From the NCBI RefSeq assembly GCF_000701705.1, contig NZ_JNJP01000002.1, positions 124,001 to 188,000 of the forward strand: 64,000 bases of DNA, in the 5' to 3' direction. This DNA comes from Bilophila wadsworthia ATCC 49260 (lineage in GTDB: Bacteria > Desulfobacterota > Desulfovibrionia > Desulfovibrionales > Desulfovibrionaceae). Made by a program: the position numbers and the translations under genes. The notes under the pieces were generated by a model, which was not told where the DNA came from, did no database searches, and saw only the letters and a list, made by a program, of their open reading frames with translations. Below are positions 12,461-22,106 of the stretch, piece after piece; the first letter of the stretch is position 1; each line of letters opens with the position of its first letter.

Positions 12461-14245
12461 ATGCCAAACAACGTATTCTCTACTGCATTGGCCCGTAATC
12501 CCTACCCATTCCACAGCCGTTCCTCTCGAGTGCGATCACACTGGCTCAGGGCGGGCATCGCCAAGCCACTCATCGTGGCGCTATGCCTGATCGGGGTGCC
12601 GGGGTGCTCCACATGGAGCGTGGGGCCTGATTTCGAGCGACCCGATATGCAAAACATGCCGCAAAAATGGAATGCGGGCGACCCGCAACACCCTCTCGTC
12701 GGCAATGTCTCTCTGGATACATGGTGGCAGAGTTTCAACGACCCTGCCCTGAACCAGCTTGTGACGCGGGCGCGCCTCTCCAGCCCCACCATCGAGGCGG
12801 CCCTGCTGAAAATCGTACAGTACCGCGCACAATATGCCATTGCCATAGGCAGTTTCTTTCCGCAGACGCAGGAGCTCACCGGAACATACAGCTCCGAACA
12901 CCCCAGCCGCCGGTCCGCAGACGCGCCCCAACCGGGCGAGCCCTCGCAGCCCGGCACCATCCAGCAACTGAATCTGGGCTTTCAGGCGACGTGGGAAATC
13001 GACATCTGGGGCAAATACCGGCGCAACGCCGAAGCCGCCAAAGCCGCCCTGCAAGGCGCCCATGCGGGCTATGAACTCGCGCTCGTAACGCTCAGCGCCG
13101 ATGTCGCCCAACAGTATTTCAGCTATCGCATGACGGAAAAACAGCTGGAAATCGCACGGCGCAACAGCTTGGCGCAGAAGGAATCCGTACGCCTGACCGA
13201 AGCCATGTTCCGCTTGGGAGCCTCAAGCGGGCGGGACTACGATCAAGCCGTCGCCATGCAGAAGAATACGGAAGCCGACATCCCGCAGCTGGAAGCACAG
13301 CTGATCACCAACCGCAATGCCCTGTGCGTGCTGCTCGGCATCCCCCCCGGCCCCATACCGGAACTGGCCCCGGGCTGGGTGCCGCAACCGCCTCAAACGG
13401 CTTCCGGTGCAGCGCTGGCGTCTTCCGCGCCCACAGCGGGGAAAACGCTTCCTCAGGGGGCAACGCCATACGCGGCGGAACGCACCGCCCAATCCTTTAT
13501 TCCTCTGGACATAGCCATAGGCGTCCCGGCGGATCTCCTGCGCCGGAGGCCCGATGTACGGCAGGCGGAACAGGAGGCGGCGGCCCAGTGCGCGCGTATA
13601 GGCATCAACAAGGCGGCGCTGTTCCCTTCGTTTTCCATCAGCGGCTTTCTGGGATTCCAAGGAAGCGACGTCGGAGCCTTCACGCTGGGGGACACCTTCT
13701 CGCACAACGCCTTCACCGCAAGCGCCTCGCCGTCCCTGGTGCTGCCCTTCCTCAACTACGGGCGGCTGTACAATGCCGTACGCGCGCAGGACGCCGTTTT
13801 CCAGCAAAGCCTCGTCACCTACAAACAAACGGTGCTACAGGCATTGCAGGAAGCCGAGAACGCCATGAGTTCCTTCATCCGTTCCCGCCAGCGCCTGACC
13901 CTGCTCCAGCAGGCCGCCGAAGCCGCCGGGCGCTCCACCAAGCTGGCGCTTGAGCAGTACAACGCGGGCAGCACCGATTTTACCACGGTCGTCTCGGCCC
14001 AGACCACGCAATACCAGCAAGAAAACAGCGTTGCGGCGGCAGCGGGAAACACGGCGCTGCAAGCCGTGGCCCTGTTCCGGGCCCTGGGCGGCGGCTGGCA
14101 GCCCCAGCCCCTCCCGTTGCCCAAGGCCACCATCGACGCGATGAAAAAGCGTACCGACTGGGGCGGCATGTTGCGCGATATGGAAAGCGTCCCCGTTGCC
14201 GGGCAGTCCGAGATCCCACAAGCCGAAACGCACAGAGGTTACTGA
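12461..14245 (+). CDS. RND efflux outer-membrane factor (NodT/OprM family lipoprotein)
   Basis: Outer-membrane channel of a tripartite efflux pump, 594 residues, longer than the usual 470-500. A lipoprotein signal ends at VPGC, so Cys49 is the probable lipidated residue. Two OEP repeats follow (about 110-290 and 370-560), with family motifs such as ATWEIDIWGKYRRN, LLRRRPDVRQAE and FLNYGRL. A Pro/Ala-rich insertion of about 50 residues sits between the repeats and accounts for part of the extra length. Start ATG at 12461 has AGGA six bases upstream. It is first in the operon with the fusion protein and RND permease; the next gene starts one base after its stop. Confidence 0.93.
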   Translation: MPNNVFSTALARNPYPFHSRSSRVRSHWLRAGIAKPLIVALCLIGVPGCSTWSVGPDFERPDMQNMPQKWNAGDPQHPLVGNVSLDTWWQSFNDPALNQLVTRARLSSPTIEAALLKIVQYRAQYAIAIGSFFPQTQELTGTYSSEHPSRRSADAPQPGEPSQPGTIQQLNLGFQATWEIDIWGKYRRNAEAAKAALQGAHAGYELALVTLSADVAQQYFSYRMTEKQLEIARRNSLAQKESVRLTEAMFRLGASSGRDYDQAVAMQKNTEADIPQLEAQLITNRNALCVLLGIPPGPIPELAPGWVPQPPQTASGAALASSAPTAGKTLPQGATPYAAERTAQSFIPLDIAIGVPADLLRRRPDVRQAEQEAAAQCARIGINKAALFPSFSISGFLGFQGSDVGAFTLGDTFSHNAFTASASPSLVLPFLNYGRLYNAVRAQDAVFQQSLVTYKQTVLQALQEAENAMSSFIRSRQRLTLLQQAAEAAGRSTKLALEQYNAGSTDFTTVVSAQTTQYQQENSVAAAAGNTALQAVALFRALGGGWQPQPLPLPKATIDAMKKRTDWGGMLRDMESVPVAGQSEIPQAETHRGY

Positions 14246-14246
14246 T

Positions 14247-15401
14247 ATGCACAGCTGCGACTCCCAAACATCCCTTCGCCAAAATCCCGCCCGCGTGCCC
14301 GCGTTCCTCCTGCCCGGACTGCCGGGGATCGTTGTGGCCTTCTGCCTTGTTCTGGCCGGCTGCAACGACACGCCGCATAAGGCGGAAACGGATGAACCCC
14401 TGCCCGTGGCCGCCGTCAAACCGGAGCGGCGGAACGTGCCTTTGCTGGTGGAAAGCACGGGGATGACGCAGGCCGTGCGCACTGCGGACATTGTTGCCCG
14501 GGTGGAAGGCACGCTGCAAAAAATAGCCTATGAGGACGGTGCGCTCGTGCAGGAAGGGGACACCCTGTTCGTCATTGATCCCACGATGTACAAGGCCAAA
14601 CGGCAGCAGGCCGAGGCCACGCTGGCGGCGCAGAAGGCGGTGCGGAACAGGGCGGCGGTCGAATACGCCCGCAACCAGAAGCTCTACGCGGAACGGGCGG
14701 CCTCACAGGCCACGGTGGTCAGCTGGCGCGAACAGTTGAGCAATGCCGAAGCGCAGGTCGCCGCCGCGCAAGCCGCCCTGACCCAAGCGGGCATCGAATT
14801 GGGATATACGGTCATCAAGGCCCCGTTCACCGGGCGCGTGTCGCGCCATAAAGTGGATGTCGGCAATGTGATCAGCCCGCAGACCGGAACGCTTGCCTCC
14901 ATCGTTTCCCAAGATCCCGTCTATGCCAGTTTTACGGCCCCGGCGGACAGCATCCTGCCGCTTCTGAACAGCTTCGACGACGCCAAATCCATCCCCTTGG
15001 AACTGGCCGTCGGCGATGGGCCTTATTCCATCAAGGGGAAGCTCGACTACATTTCCCCGCAAGTGGACGCCTCTTCCGGGACGCTCGCCCTGCGCGGCGT
15101 TTTCCCCAATACGGACGGCAAGCTGCTTCCGGGCCTTTTCGTACGAGTTCAGGTCCCCACGGAGCGTGAGGACGAAGTGATGGTGATCCCCCGGCAGGCC
15201 GTGCTGGAGAATCAGGGAAAGTCCTTTGTATACGTCATCGCACAGGACAGCCGGGCCCGCATGGTCCCCGTGGCGACCGGGCCCGCCGTGGGCAGTGACC
15301 GCATTGCCGTCATCAGCGGGATTACCCCGGAATCCTTGGTTATCTATGACGGCATGGCCCATATCCGGCAGGGCATGGCCGTCACCAACACCGCACAATG
15401 A
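14247..15401 (+). CDS. RND efflux periplasmic adaptor (membrane fusion protein)
   Basis: Periplasmic adaptor of 384 residues joining the RND permease to the outer-membrane channel. A lipoprotein signal ends at LAGC (Cys39). The barrel-sandwich half-motifs VARVEGTLQKIAYEDGALVQ and YTVIKAPFTGRVSRHKVDVG flank an alpha-hairpin (about 110-180); a beta-barrel and membrane-proximal domain follow (FVRVQVPTEREDEV). This is the AcrA/MexA fold at the usual length. The start is the ATG one base after the OMF stop, with AGAGG upstream. Its order within the operon (OMF, MFP, RND) is unusual but recurrent in Proteobacteria. No TetR- or MarR-type regulator adjoins the operon. Confidence 0.94.
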   Translation: MHSCDSQTSLRQNPARVPAFLLPGLPGIVVAFCLVLAGCNDTPHKAETDEPLPVAAVKPERRNVPLLVESTGMTQAVRTADIVARVEGTLQKIAYEDGALVQEGDTLFVIDPTMYKAKRQQAEATLAAQKAVRNRAAVEYARNQKLYAERAASQATVVSWREQLSNAEAQVAAAQAALTQAGIELGYTVIKAPFTGRVSRHKVDVGNVISPQTGTLASIVSQDPVYASFTAPADSILPLLNSFDDAKSIPLELAVGDGPYSIKGKLDYISPQVDASSGTLALRGVFPNTDGKLLPGLFVRVQVPTEREDEVMVIPRQAVLENQGKSFVYVIAQDSRARMVPVATGPAVGSDRIAVISGITPESLVIYDGMAHIRQGMAVTNTAQ

Positions 15402-15452
15402 CGCCCCGCCGCACGCTATCGGCACCTCCCCCCGCAGTATGAGGAATGTCCT

Positions 15453-18400
15453 ATGTTTACACGCCTGTTCGTCCAAAATCCCATTTTTACCAACGTCATT
15501 GCCATCATTGCGGTCATTCTGGGCATCGTGTCGCTGACGCGCCTTCCCATAGCGTTGTATCCCGACATCACCCCGCCGACGATCGCCGTTTCCGCCAGCT
15601 ATCCCGGCGCGGACGCGGAAACCGTGGCCAAGACCGTCGGCGCGCCCATAGAATTGCAGGTCAACGGCGTGGAAAACATGATCTACATGTCCTCCACCAG
15701 CGCCGATGACGGCACCTATTCCCTCACCGTCACCTTCGCGCTGGGGACCGATGTCAATATCGCCATGGTGTTGCTGCAAAACCTGGTCAACAACGCGCTC
15801 CCGCTGCTGCCGCAGGTCGTACAGCAGCAAGGGGTCACGGTCACCAAACATTCCCCCTCCATCCTGCAGGTCATAGCCCTCGATTCCCCCGGCGGCTCCT
15901 ACGACAACCTTTTTCTGGCCAACTACGCGAACCTGCAAATCGAAAACGTCCTTTCCCGCGTGAAGGGGGTCGGGCAGGTGCAGGCTTTCGGGGCCGGGTT
16001 CTACGCCATGCGGATCTGGCTGGATCTCGACAAGCTCAACTACCTCGGCGTGAGCGTGGACGAAGTCAATCAGGCCATCAGCCAGCAAAACGTCCAGGTA
16101 GCCGCGGGCAACGTCGGCGGCAGGCCCAATTCCGACAAGCAGGCCATGCAGTTGACGGTGCTCATGCAGGGGCAGTTGGACACGCCCACGGCATTCGGCG
16201 ACATCATCGTCAAGACGCTGCCCGGCAACCAGATAATCCGGCTGCGCGACGTGGGCGAAATCGAAATGGGGGCGCAGTCCTACGGGGCGCAGTCCCAGAT
16301 CCGCGGGGACAACGCGGCGCTCATCGCCATCTACCAGCTGCCCGACGCCAACGCCCTTGAAACCGCCGCCAACATCCGCAGCGCCATGGAAAAACTGTCC
16401 AAGGATTTCCCGCCCGACATGCGCTGGACAATGCCGTTCGACACGTCGCACTTCGTTTCCATCGCCGTGACGCAAGTATATCTGACCTTTGTGAAGTCCA
16501 TTGTGCTGGTCATGCTGGTCGTGCTGGTCTTCCTCCAGAACTTCCGGGCGGCGGTCGGCCCGGCGGTGGTCATTCCCGTGACCCTCATGGGGGCGTTCGT
16601 TTTCCTGAACATCGCCGGTTTTTCGGTGAACATGATATCGCTTTTCGCGCTCGTGCTGGCGATAGGGCTCATCGTGGACGACTCGATCATCGTTGTGGAA
16701 GCCACCATGTCCCATCTGGAGCGGGGGCTGACGCCGCAGGAAGCCGCCCTCGCGGGCATGAGGGATCTGTTCCTCTCCATCGTGGCGGTGATGTTCGTCT
16801 TTGCCAGCGTATTCCTCCCGGCGGCCACGCTCCCCGGCATCACAGGGCAGCTGTACAGCCAGTTCGCGCTGGTCATAGGCGGCGCGGCACTCCTCAGCGC
16901 CGTTTTCGCCATCTCGCTCACGCCCACGGAATGTTCCCTGCTGCTCCGCCAGCAAAAAGCAGTGCGCCCGGCCTCGTTCGACGCCCCGCAGGGCGAACGG
17001 CCCGATTTCGCGGAAGACAAGGCCGACGTGACGACAGGCAATGTCTTTTGCCGGGTCTTCAACCGCGGGTACAACGCCCTGCACGGCTTTGCCATGCGCA
17101 TTGTGGGGATCACCCTGCGCTCGCCCGCCATCGCCCTGCTGACGTACGGCGTCCTCGCCGCCTTTGCCGTCTGGGGGCTGATAACCCTGCCGCAGGGCTT
17201 CCTGCCCGAAGAAGATCAGGGGTATGTCCTTGTGAGCGCACAACTGCCCGACGCCGCGGCCAGCCCGCGCACTTCGGAATTGGCGGGCCGTATGGATGAG
17301 GTGTTCGCCAACACGCCCGGCGTGGAAACATGGGTCACCATCAGCGGCTTTTCCATGATGGAAGGCGCGGCCCTGCCCAACGCGGTGACGGCCTTCGTGA
17401 TCTTTGAAAGCTGGGCGAAACGCGGCACCAAACTGAACCAGTACGCCATCATGGACGAACTCTACCGGGGGTTCGGCCAAATCCCCGAAGGGGAATTCAT
17501 GGTCATCCCGCCACCGCCCATCATGGGCATCGGCAATGCCGGGGGCTTCGACATGATGATCGAAGACCGGGCCAGCCGCGGGCCTCAGGCTCTGGAGGCG
17601 GCGGTCCGGGCCTACGAGGAAGCGGCGGCGAAAGATCCGCGCCTTGAGCATGTCATGTCCCTGTATTCCGCCTCGACGCCCAAGCTCTACCTGAACGTGA
17701 ACCGCACGCAGGCCATGACGGAAGGCATTGCCCTGCCGCAGCTTTTCACGGCCATACAAACGGCGTTCGGCGGCCAGTACATCAATACCTTCAGCAAATA
17801 CAACCAGAATTATCAGGTGCGCGTGCAGGCCGCCGAACGCTACCGCAGCACGGCGGACAACCTTTTGTCCCTGCGCGTGCCCAACGGCAAAGGAGAAGAA
17901 GTGCCGCTGGCGGGTTTCGCTTCCGTCCAGCAGGTCAGCGGGCCGAGCATCGTGACGCGCTATAACCTCTACTCTTCCGCATCCATGCAGGGCAGCGCCG
18001 CCCCCGGCGTCAGCACGGGTGCTGGCATGAAGGCTATGGAAGAAATCGCCGGGCGGGTACTGCCCCAAGGTTTCGGCTACGAGTGGACGGGGATGAGCTT
18101 TCAGGAAGAGAAAAGCCACGGGCAGGCCGCCATTGCCGTCGGTCTGGCGATCCTGCTGGTCTACCTGATCCTCGCCGCGCTGTATGCCAACTGGATATTG
18201 CCCCTCGGCGTGCTGCTGGTCATCCCGCTGGCGCTGTTCGGTACCGTGGCCGCCATCATGCTGCGCGGCATGGACAACAATATTTATGTACAGATCGGGA
18301 TGCTGCTGCTCATCGCCATGTCCAGCAAAAACGCGCTGATTCTGGTCTTGTACGCGCGCCGTTACGGGGAGCAGGGGATGACCGCCATGCAGGCGGCGCA

Positions 18401-18650
18401 CAAGGCCGCGAGCGTCAGATTCCGGCCCATCCTCATGTCCTCGCTGGCCTATGCCGTGGGCGCCCTGCCCATGCTCTGGGCCACGGGAGCGGGCGCGATC
18501 AACCAGCAATATCTGGGGACGGCCGTTTTCGGCGGCATGGTGGCGACGGCGTTGCTCACCGTGCTGTACGCCCCGTTTTTCTATGCGGTGTTCATGGGCC
18601 TTTCCAGCAAACTGGGCGGCAAACGGACGCCCGAACCGAAGCAAGCCTGA
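15453..18650 (+). CDS. RND efflux permease, HAE1 family
   Basis: Proton-driven inner-membrane efflux permease of 1065 residues, full length for the AcrB/MexB type. Twelve membrane helices with two large periplasmic loops are visible. The proton-relay aspartates are in IGLIVDDSIIVVEA in helix 4 and the relay lysine is in MSSKNALIL in helix 10; the N-terminus FVQNPIFTNVIAIIAVILG is typical of hydrophobe/amphiphile efflux pumps. Start ATG at 15453 follows AGGAATGTCCT. It is third in the operon. Likely substrates are bile salts, detergents or drugs, by family only. A long reading frame on the opposite strand (14703-18644) is a shadow. Confidence 0.96.
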   Translation: MFTRLFVQNPIFTNVIAIIAVILGIVSLTRLPIALYPDITPPTIAVSASYPGADAETVAKTVGAPIELQVNGVENMIYMSSTSADDGTYSLTVTFALGTDVNIAMVLLQNLVNNALPLLPQVVQQQGVTVTKHSPSILQVIALDSPGGSYDNLFLANYANLQIENVLSRVKGVGQVQAFGAGFYAMRIWLDLDKLNYLGVSVDEVNQAISQQNVQVAAGNVGGRPNSDKQAMQLTVLMQGQLDTPTAFGDIIVKTLPGNQIIRLRDVGEIEMGAQSYGAQSQIRGDNAALIAIYQLPDANALETAANIRSAMEKLSKDFPPDMRWTMPFDTSHFVSIAVTQVYLTFVKSIVLVMLVVLVFLQNFRAAVGPAVVIPVTLMGAFVFLNIAGFSVNMISLFALVLAIGLIVDDSIIVVEATMSHLERGLTPQEAALAGMRDLFLSIVAVMFVFASVFLPAATLPGITGQLYSQFALVIGGAALLSAVFAISLTPTECSLLLRQQKAVRPASFDAPQGERPDFAEDKADVTTGNVFCRVFNRGYNALHGFAMRIVGITLRSPAIALLTYGVLAAFAVWGLITLPQGFLPEEDQGYVLVSAQLPDAAASPRTSELAGRMDEVFANTPGVETWVTISGFSMMEGAALPNAVTAFVIFESWAKRGTKLNQYAIMDELYRGFGQIPEGEFMVIPPPPIMGIGNAGGFDMMIEDRASRGPQALEAAVRAYEEAAAKDPRLEHVMSLYSASTPKLYLNVNRTQAMTEGIALPQLFTAIQTAFGGQYINTFSKYNQNYQVRVQAAERYRSTADNLLSLRVPNGKGEEVPLAGFASVQQVSGPSIVTRYNLYSSASMQGSAAPGVSTGAGMKAMEEIAGRVLPQGFGYEWTGMSFQEEKSHGQAAIAVGLAILLVYLILAALYANWILPLGVLLVIPLALFGTVAAIMLRGMDNNIYVQIGMLLLIAMSSKNALILVLYARRYGEQGMTAMQAAHKAASVRFRPILMSSLAYAVGALPMLWATGAGAINQQYLGTAVFGGMVATALLTVLYAPFFYAVFMGLSSKLGGKRTPEPKQA

Positions 18651-19053
18651 AGCGGGGCCTCACCCAGAGGCTTCTCCCTGACCCCTGACAAGGGCGCTTC
18701 CCCTGTGCTCCGCAAGGCGAGAGCCATGCGCTGGCAAGGGAAGCACCCTTGACCTGAGCCGCGTTTCCTTTGACCGCAAGGCCGCCAACGGAACCGCTTG
18801 AAACATGGCGCTGAATGGGCCCTCGGGAAGTGAACTTTTTTCCTTGTAAAGCAAACAGATACCGTTCAAAAAAACCATATGGGAACCAAAGCCCCAAGCC
18901 TCCTCTCATAGGAAAAAGAAGAGGGAGCCATGCGAATACTTCTTTGTGGCCTCCCCTTCTCTCCATCACATTTCCGGAGCTTCCACGCTGACAAAGTTCC
19001 TACCATTCCGCTTTTCCTATCAGCCGGATGCCACAGCAAAGGTGAAGAAAACC
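18651..19053. other. Convergent intergenic gap, no gene seen
   Basis: About 400 bases between the RND operon and the minus-strand sugar dehydrogenase. Only weak, compositionally poor reading frames occur; I see no convincing gene or RNA. Confidence 0.5.
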
Positions 19054-19088
19054 AAAAGAGGGAAACCTCTCTCCAGAAAGGTTTCCCT
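19054..19088 (-). terminator. Terminator of the sugar dehydrogenase gene
   Basis: AGGGAAACCT (19059-19068) pairs exactly with AGGTTTCCCT (19079-19088). On the minus strand the stem is followed by CTTTTGGTTTTC. It lies 35 bases after the dehydrogenase stop. Confidence 0.7.
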
Positions 19089-19122
19089 CCATCAGGAACT
19101 CCGTACCGTTCCTTACCGGAAA

Positions 19123-20535
19123 TTATTGCTTGGCGTCGTAGATGAACGCGATGATCGAACCGGGGTTCTTCATGTCGTTGACGGGGTTGCCGTCGTTGCC
19201 GAGAGCGTTGCCGCGCACGTCGGTAGCCACGTAAATGGTCTTCCCGTCGGGCGAAACGAGCGCCGAACGGTAGCGGTTGGGCGTATGGAAGTACTTGGCC
19301 ACGTCGCCCTGCGCGGTCTTGCCGTCGGCATTGAGGGGTACACGATACAGCGCGCCGTTCTTGAGGCTGGTCACGAGAAGGGAGTTGCCCCAGCCGGGGA
19401 TCGGGCCGTTCGCCGGGTAGTAGGCGACGCTCGACGGCGCGATGGTCGGCCAGCACAGGTAGGCCATGTCGCCGCAACGCCCGTCGCGGAAGTTGTACGA
19501 ATTCGGCACGGTATAGAACGTCTTGATGGGTTCGCGGAAATCCTCGGCCTTCCACTCGGTTTCCTTCTGCTGCGGAACGCTGGCGGGAATATCGGTCGGG
19601 AAGTAGCTCTTCGCCAGCTTTTCGCAATCAGGGGCCGCCGACCAGTTGCCGTATACGTAGCCCTGATCATCCCGGAACCCGGCGACGTGCGGCCAGCCGT
19701 AGTTGCCGCCCGCCACGAGGAGATTGATCTCATCGTCGGACGAAGGGCCGTGCTCGGCCTCAAAGAGCAGATTACCCACAAACACAAGCCCCTGCGGGTT
19801 ACGATGGCCGTAGGTGTACACGTGGCTCCTGACGCCGTTGATGACCGGGTTGTCGTCCGGGATGCCGCCGTCGGGATTGAGGCGCAGTACCTTGCCCGCA
19901 TAGGCGGAATGATCGCCCGCGTCGAGTTCGGCCTTGGTGGGAATACGCTGGGCGTCGATGGGCTTGCAGACGTTCGCGCCCTGATTGTGCCCCTGCTCCC
20001 CGATGGAGTAGTAGAGCTTGCCGTCGGGCCCGAAACGCAGGCGACCGCCGTTGTGGTCATCCCCTGCGGGCATGTTGCTCAGGATTACTTTGGGATCGGC
20101 AATCTTCCGGGTCTGCGGATCATAGTGGAACCGGACGATGCGGGCGTGTTCCCTGCCGCCGTCCATATATGTATGCGCGATATAGACGTTGTTCTTGCTG
20201 CCGTTTTTGCCGAGATCGGGATCAAGGGCGATGCCGAGCACGCCTTCATGCTGCGGCCCGACCTTCACGTCCGGAATGCTGCCGACGAGCTTTTTCTCGC
20301 CCGTTTTGGGATCCACGCTGATAATGCGGCTCCCCTCGCGCTCGGAAACCCAAATATGATTATCCGGCCCCCAGACCATATCCCACGGGGCGGCAAGGCC
20401 TTCGGCGATAACGACCCCTTCAAACGGTTCCGCCGTGGGCACCGCCTTTGCCTTTTGCGGCGCTGCGCCCCAAGAAGCCGGAGCGCTCAAAAGCAACAGC
20501 GTCATCGCGCCTGCCATGACTCGGGAATGGTGCAT
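19123..20535 (-). CDS. Periplasmic PQQ-type sugar dehydrogenase (GSDH fold)
   Basis: Secreted six-bladed beta-propeller of 470 residues in the glucose/sorbosone dehydrogenase family, which uses PQQ to oxidise aldoses to lactones in the periplasm. A Sec signal peptide occupies about 1-24 (AGAMTLLLLSAPASWGA). Family motifs seen: LAAPWDMVWGPDNHIWVSER, HEGVLGIALDPDL, YGHRNPQGL and FEAEHGPSSDDEINLL. The start at 20535 has AGGAGGT nine bases upstream; a longer in-frame start at 20640 would bury the signal peptide. No PQQ biosynthesis genes are in the window, so the cofactor and true substrate are open. It is monocistronic, with its own terminator. Confidence 0.85.
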   Translation of the reverse strand: MHHSRVMAGAMTLLLLSAPASWGAAPQKAKAVPTAEPFEGVVIAEGLAAPWDMVWGPDNHIWVSEREGSRIISVDPKTGEKKLVGSIPDVKVGPQHEGVLGIALDPDLGKNGSKNNVYIAHTYMDGGREHARIVRFHYDPQTRKIADPKVILSNMPAGDDHNGGRLRFGPDGKLYYSIGEQGHNQGANVCKPIDAQRIPTKAELDAGDHSAYAGKVLRLNPDGGIPDDNPVINGVRSHVYTYGHRNPQGLVFVGNLLFEAEHGPSSDDEINLLVAGGNYGWPHVAGFRDDQGYVYGNWSAAPDCEKLAKSYFPTDIPASVPQQKETEWKAEDFREPIKTFYTVPNSYNFRDGRCGDMAYLCWPTIAPSSVAYYPANGPIPGWGNSLLVTSLKNGALYRVPLNADGKTAQGDVAKYFHTPNRYRSALVSPDGKTIYVATDVRGNALGNDGNPVNDMKNPGSIIAFIYDAKQ

Positions 20536-20810
20536 CCTGTACCTCCTGATGTTTCTCTGTGTATCGGAACGCGAGGCCCGCCGCCGCGCGGCTTCCGGTA
20601 TTGTCAAAAACGGGAAGCCCTGCGGGTTCCCGTTCGGCAAAGGCGGGGAAAAACGCCTCCCCCGAAACGGGTTCCTTTCAGGCTGGCGCTGCCTTTCAAG
20701 GCTGGAGCGCCCCCATCCCGCAGGATCGCGTGAGGAGGGCTTTGGGCGAGGCGCGGGCAGCTGCTGGAACGGACGCCCGCACCTTTCAACGGCGGAACAG
20801 CCGCAGAATT

Positions 20811-21653
20811 TTACCCATGACGGATGAACGTCCCCTCTTCCAGTTCCATAAACGCGTTGCGCAGCTCCTCATCGGTATTCATGACGATGGGGCCTCCCCA
20901 TGCCACGGGCTCGCGGAGGGGCTTGCCGGAAACGATGACCATACGGGCGCCTTCGGGACCGGCATGGAGGTGGATCTTGTCCCCTTCCGAGAAGAGGACG
21001 GCACGGCGGGCGGGCTGGATCACGCCTTCCGGCTCATAGGCGCACGAACCTTCCATGAGATACGAGAACACGGTATTGCCGGGGATGGTCTCCATTTCCC
21101 ACGCACCGCCGGGCCCCATCTCTACATCAAGGAACTGCACGTCCACGTATTCGCCTTGTGTCGCGCCGCCGATATTGCCGTATTTTCCGGTGACGACGCG
21201 GATCGTCACGCCCTTCTCCTCGATGACGGGGATGTCGTCGGGGGTGATGTCGCGGTATTTGGGATGGACCATTTTTTTGTCGCGCGGCAGGTTGATCCAG
21301 AGCTGGAGCCCGAGCATCCGGGGGGATGCCTTGGGCATTTCCTGATGCAGGATGCCCCCGCCCGCCGTCATCCACTGGCAGCAGCCGTCTTTAATCCGCC
21401 CGCTGTTGCCAAGGCTGTCCTTGTGGTCGATTTCGCCTTTCACCAGATATGTAAACGTCTCAATCCCGCGATGCGGGTGCAGCGGAAAGCCGCGCACGTA
21501 ATCCGCAGGATTCAGCGAGTCGAACGCATCCAGCATGAGGAACGGGTCAAAGTCCCGGATCGTCCCTGAGCCGAGCACGCGGACCAGATGTACCCCGGCC
21601 CCGTCTATCGCCTGACGGCCCGTCACGATCTTTTTGACTATGCGGTATGACAT
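20811..21653 (-). CDS. Pirin family protein
   Basis: Bicupin of 280 residues, standard pirin length. The N-terminal cupin carries the metal-site motifs HPHRGIET and IDHKDS with GGGILHQE, so the Fe ligands (three His and one Glu) appear intact. Bacterial pirins are quercetin 2,3-dioxygenase-like or act as regulatory partners; which applies here cannot be told. The start at 21653 has AGGAGA eight bases upstream. A good minus-strand promoter with an overlapping dyad lies 25-50 bases upstream, so it is an independent, probably regulated unit. It is separated from the neighbouring aldolase operon by two terminator hairpins. Confidence 0.9.
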   Translation of the reverse strand: MSYRIVKKIVTGRQAIDGAGVHLVRVLGSGTIRDFDPFLMLDAFDSLNPADYVRGFPLHPHRGIETFTYLVKGEIDHKDSLGNSGRIKDGCCQWMTAGGGILHQEMPKASPRMLGLQLWINLPRDKKMVHPKYRDITPDDIPVIEEKGVTIRVVTGKYGNIGGATQGEYVDVQFLDVEMGPGGAWEMETIPGNTVFSYLMEGSCAYEPEGVIQPARRAVLFSEGDKIHLHAGPEGARMVIVSGKPLREPVAWGGPIVMNTDEELRNAFMELEEGTFIRHG

Positions 21654-21671
21654 GACTGTCTCCTTTTTTCC

Positions 21672-21704
21672 CCATACTATCCTTCACACGGTATGGTGCG
21701 TCAA
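21672..21704 (-). promoter_or_regulatory. Promoter and dyad upstream of the pirin gene
   Basis: Read on the minus strand: TTGACG (21704-21699), a 17-base spacer, then GATAGT (21681-21676). An inverted repeat CCATAC (21672-21677) / GTATGG (21691-21696) lies inside the spacer and -10, in a position suited to a repressor. Confidence 0.6.
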
Positions 21705-21831
21705 TAAAATAAACATTATTTTTAGTATGATAGAGTTATAAAGAGACTCCACCCGCTACGGAACGAACCGATTTCACACCCAAAAACACGCATTGCCCGG
21801 TAACGGCATACCGATCCCGTGCGCAGCAAAA

Positions 21832-21864
21832 GAGCGTTCCCACTTTGAAAAAGTGAAAACGCTC
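21832..21864 (-). terminator. Second terminator-like hairpin downstream of the aldolase operon
   Basis: GAGCGTT (21832-21838) pairs with AACGCTC (21858-21864), with an inner CACTTT/AAAGTG stem. On the minus strand it is followed by TTTTGC. Bases 21705-22027 otherwise show no gene. Confidence 0.5.
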
Positions 21865-22027
21865 CTTCACATTGCGGAACAAAAAAACCGCGCTTTCAGG
21901 CCAGCCTAAAAAACCAGTATCCGGACAAAAACTTCCAGCCCATGATGGAGGGAATGCGGCGGAAGCACCGTCTCCCCGAGGCGCTTCTTTCTAAGGGAAG
22001 AGGCGCTCCGGAAGCATGAACCGGAGG

Positions 22028-22073
22028 CAAAAAGAAAGGGCGTCCCCGAGGGCTCGCAAACGCGGGGACGCCC
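22028..22073 (-). terminator. Rho-independent terminator of the carbohydrate operon
   Basis: GGGCGTCCCCG (22038-22048) pairs perfectly over 11 bp with CGGGGACGCCC (22063-22073). On the minus strand the stem is followed by TTTCTTTTTG. It lies 34 bases after the aldolase stop. Confidence 0.88.
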
Positions 22074-22106
22074 TGCCCAGCGTCCGGGGGGTCGGACGCC
22101 GAACGC

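Noticed and set aside
14703..18644. 1313-codon open frame antisense to the RND permease
   Set aside because: It mirrors the well-supported efflux genes; such long antisense frames are common in GC-rich coding DNA and its composition (His/Gly/Arg-rich) is not protein-like.
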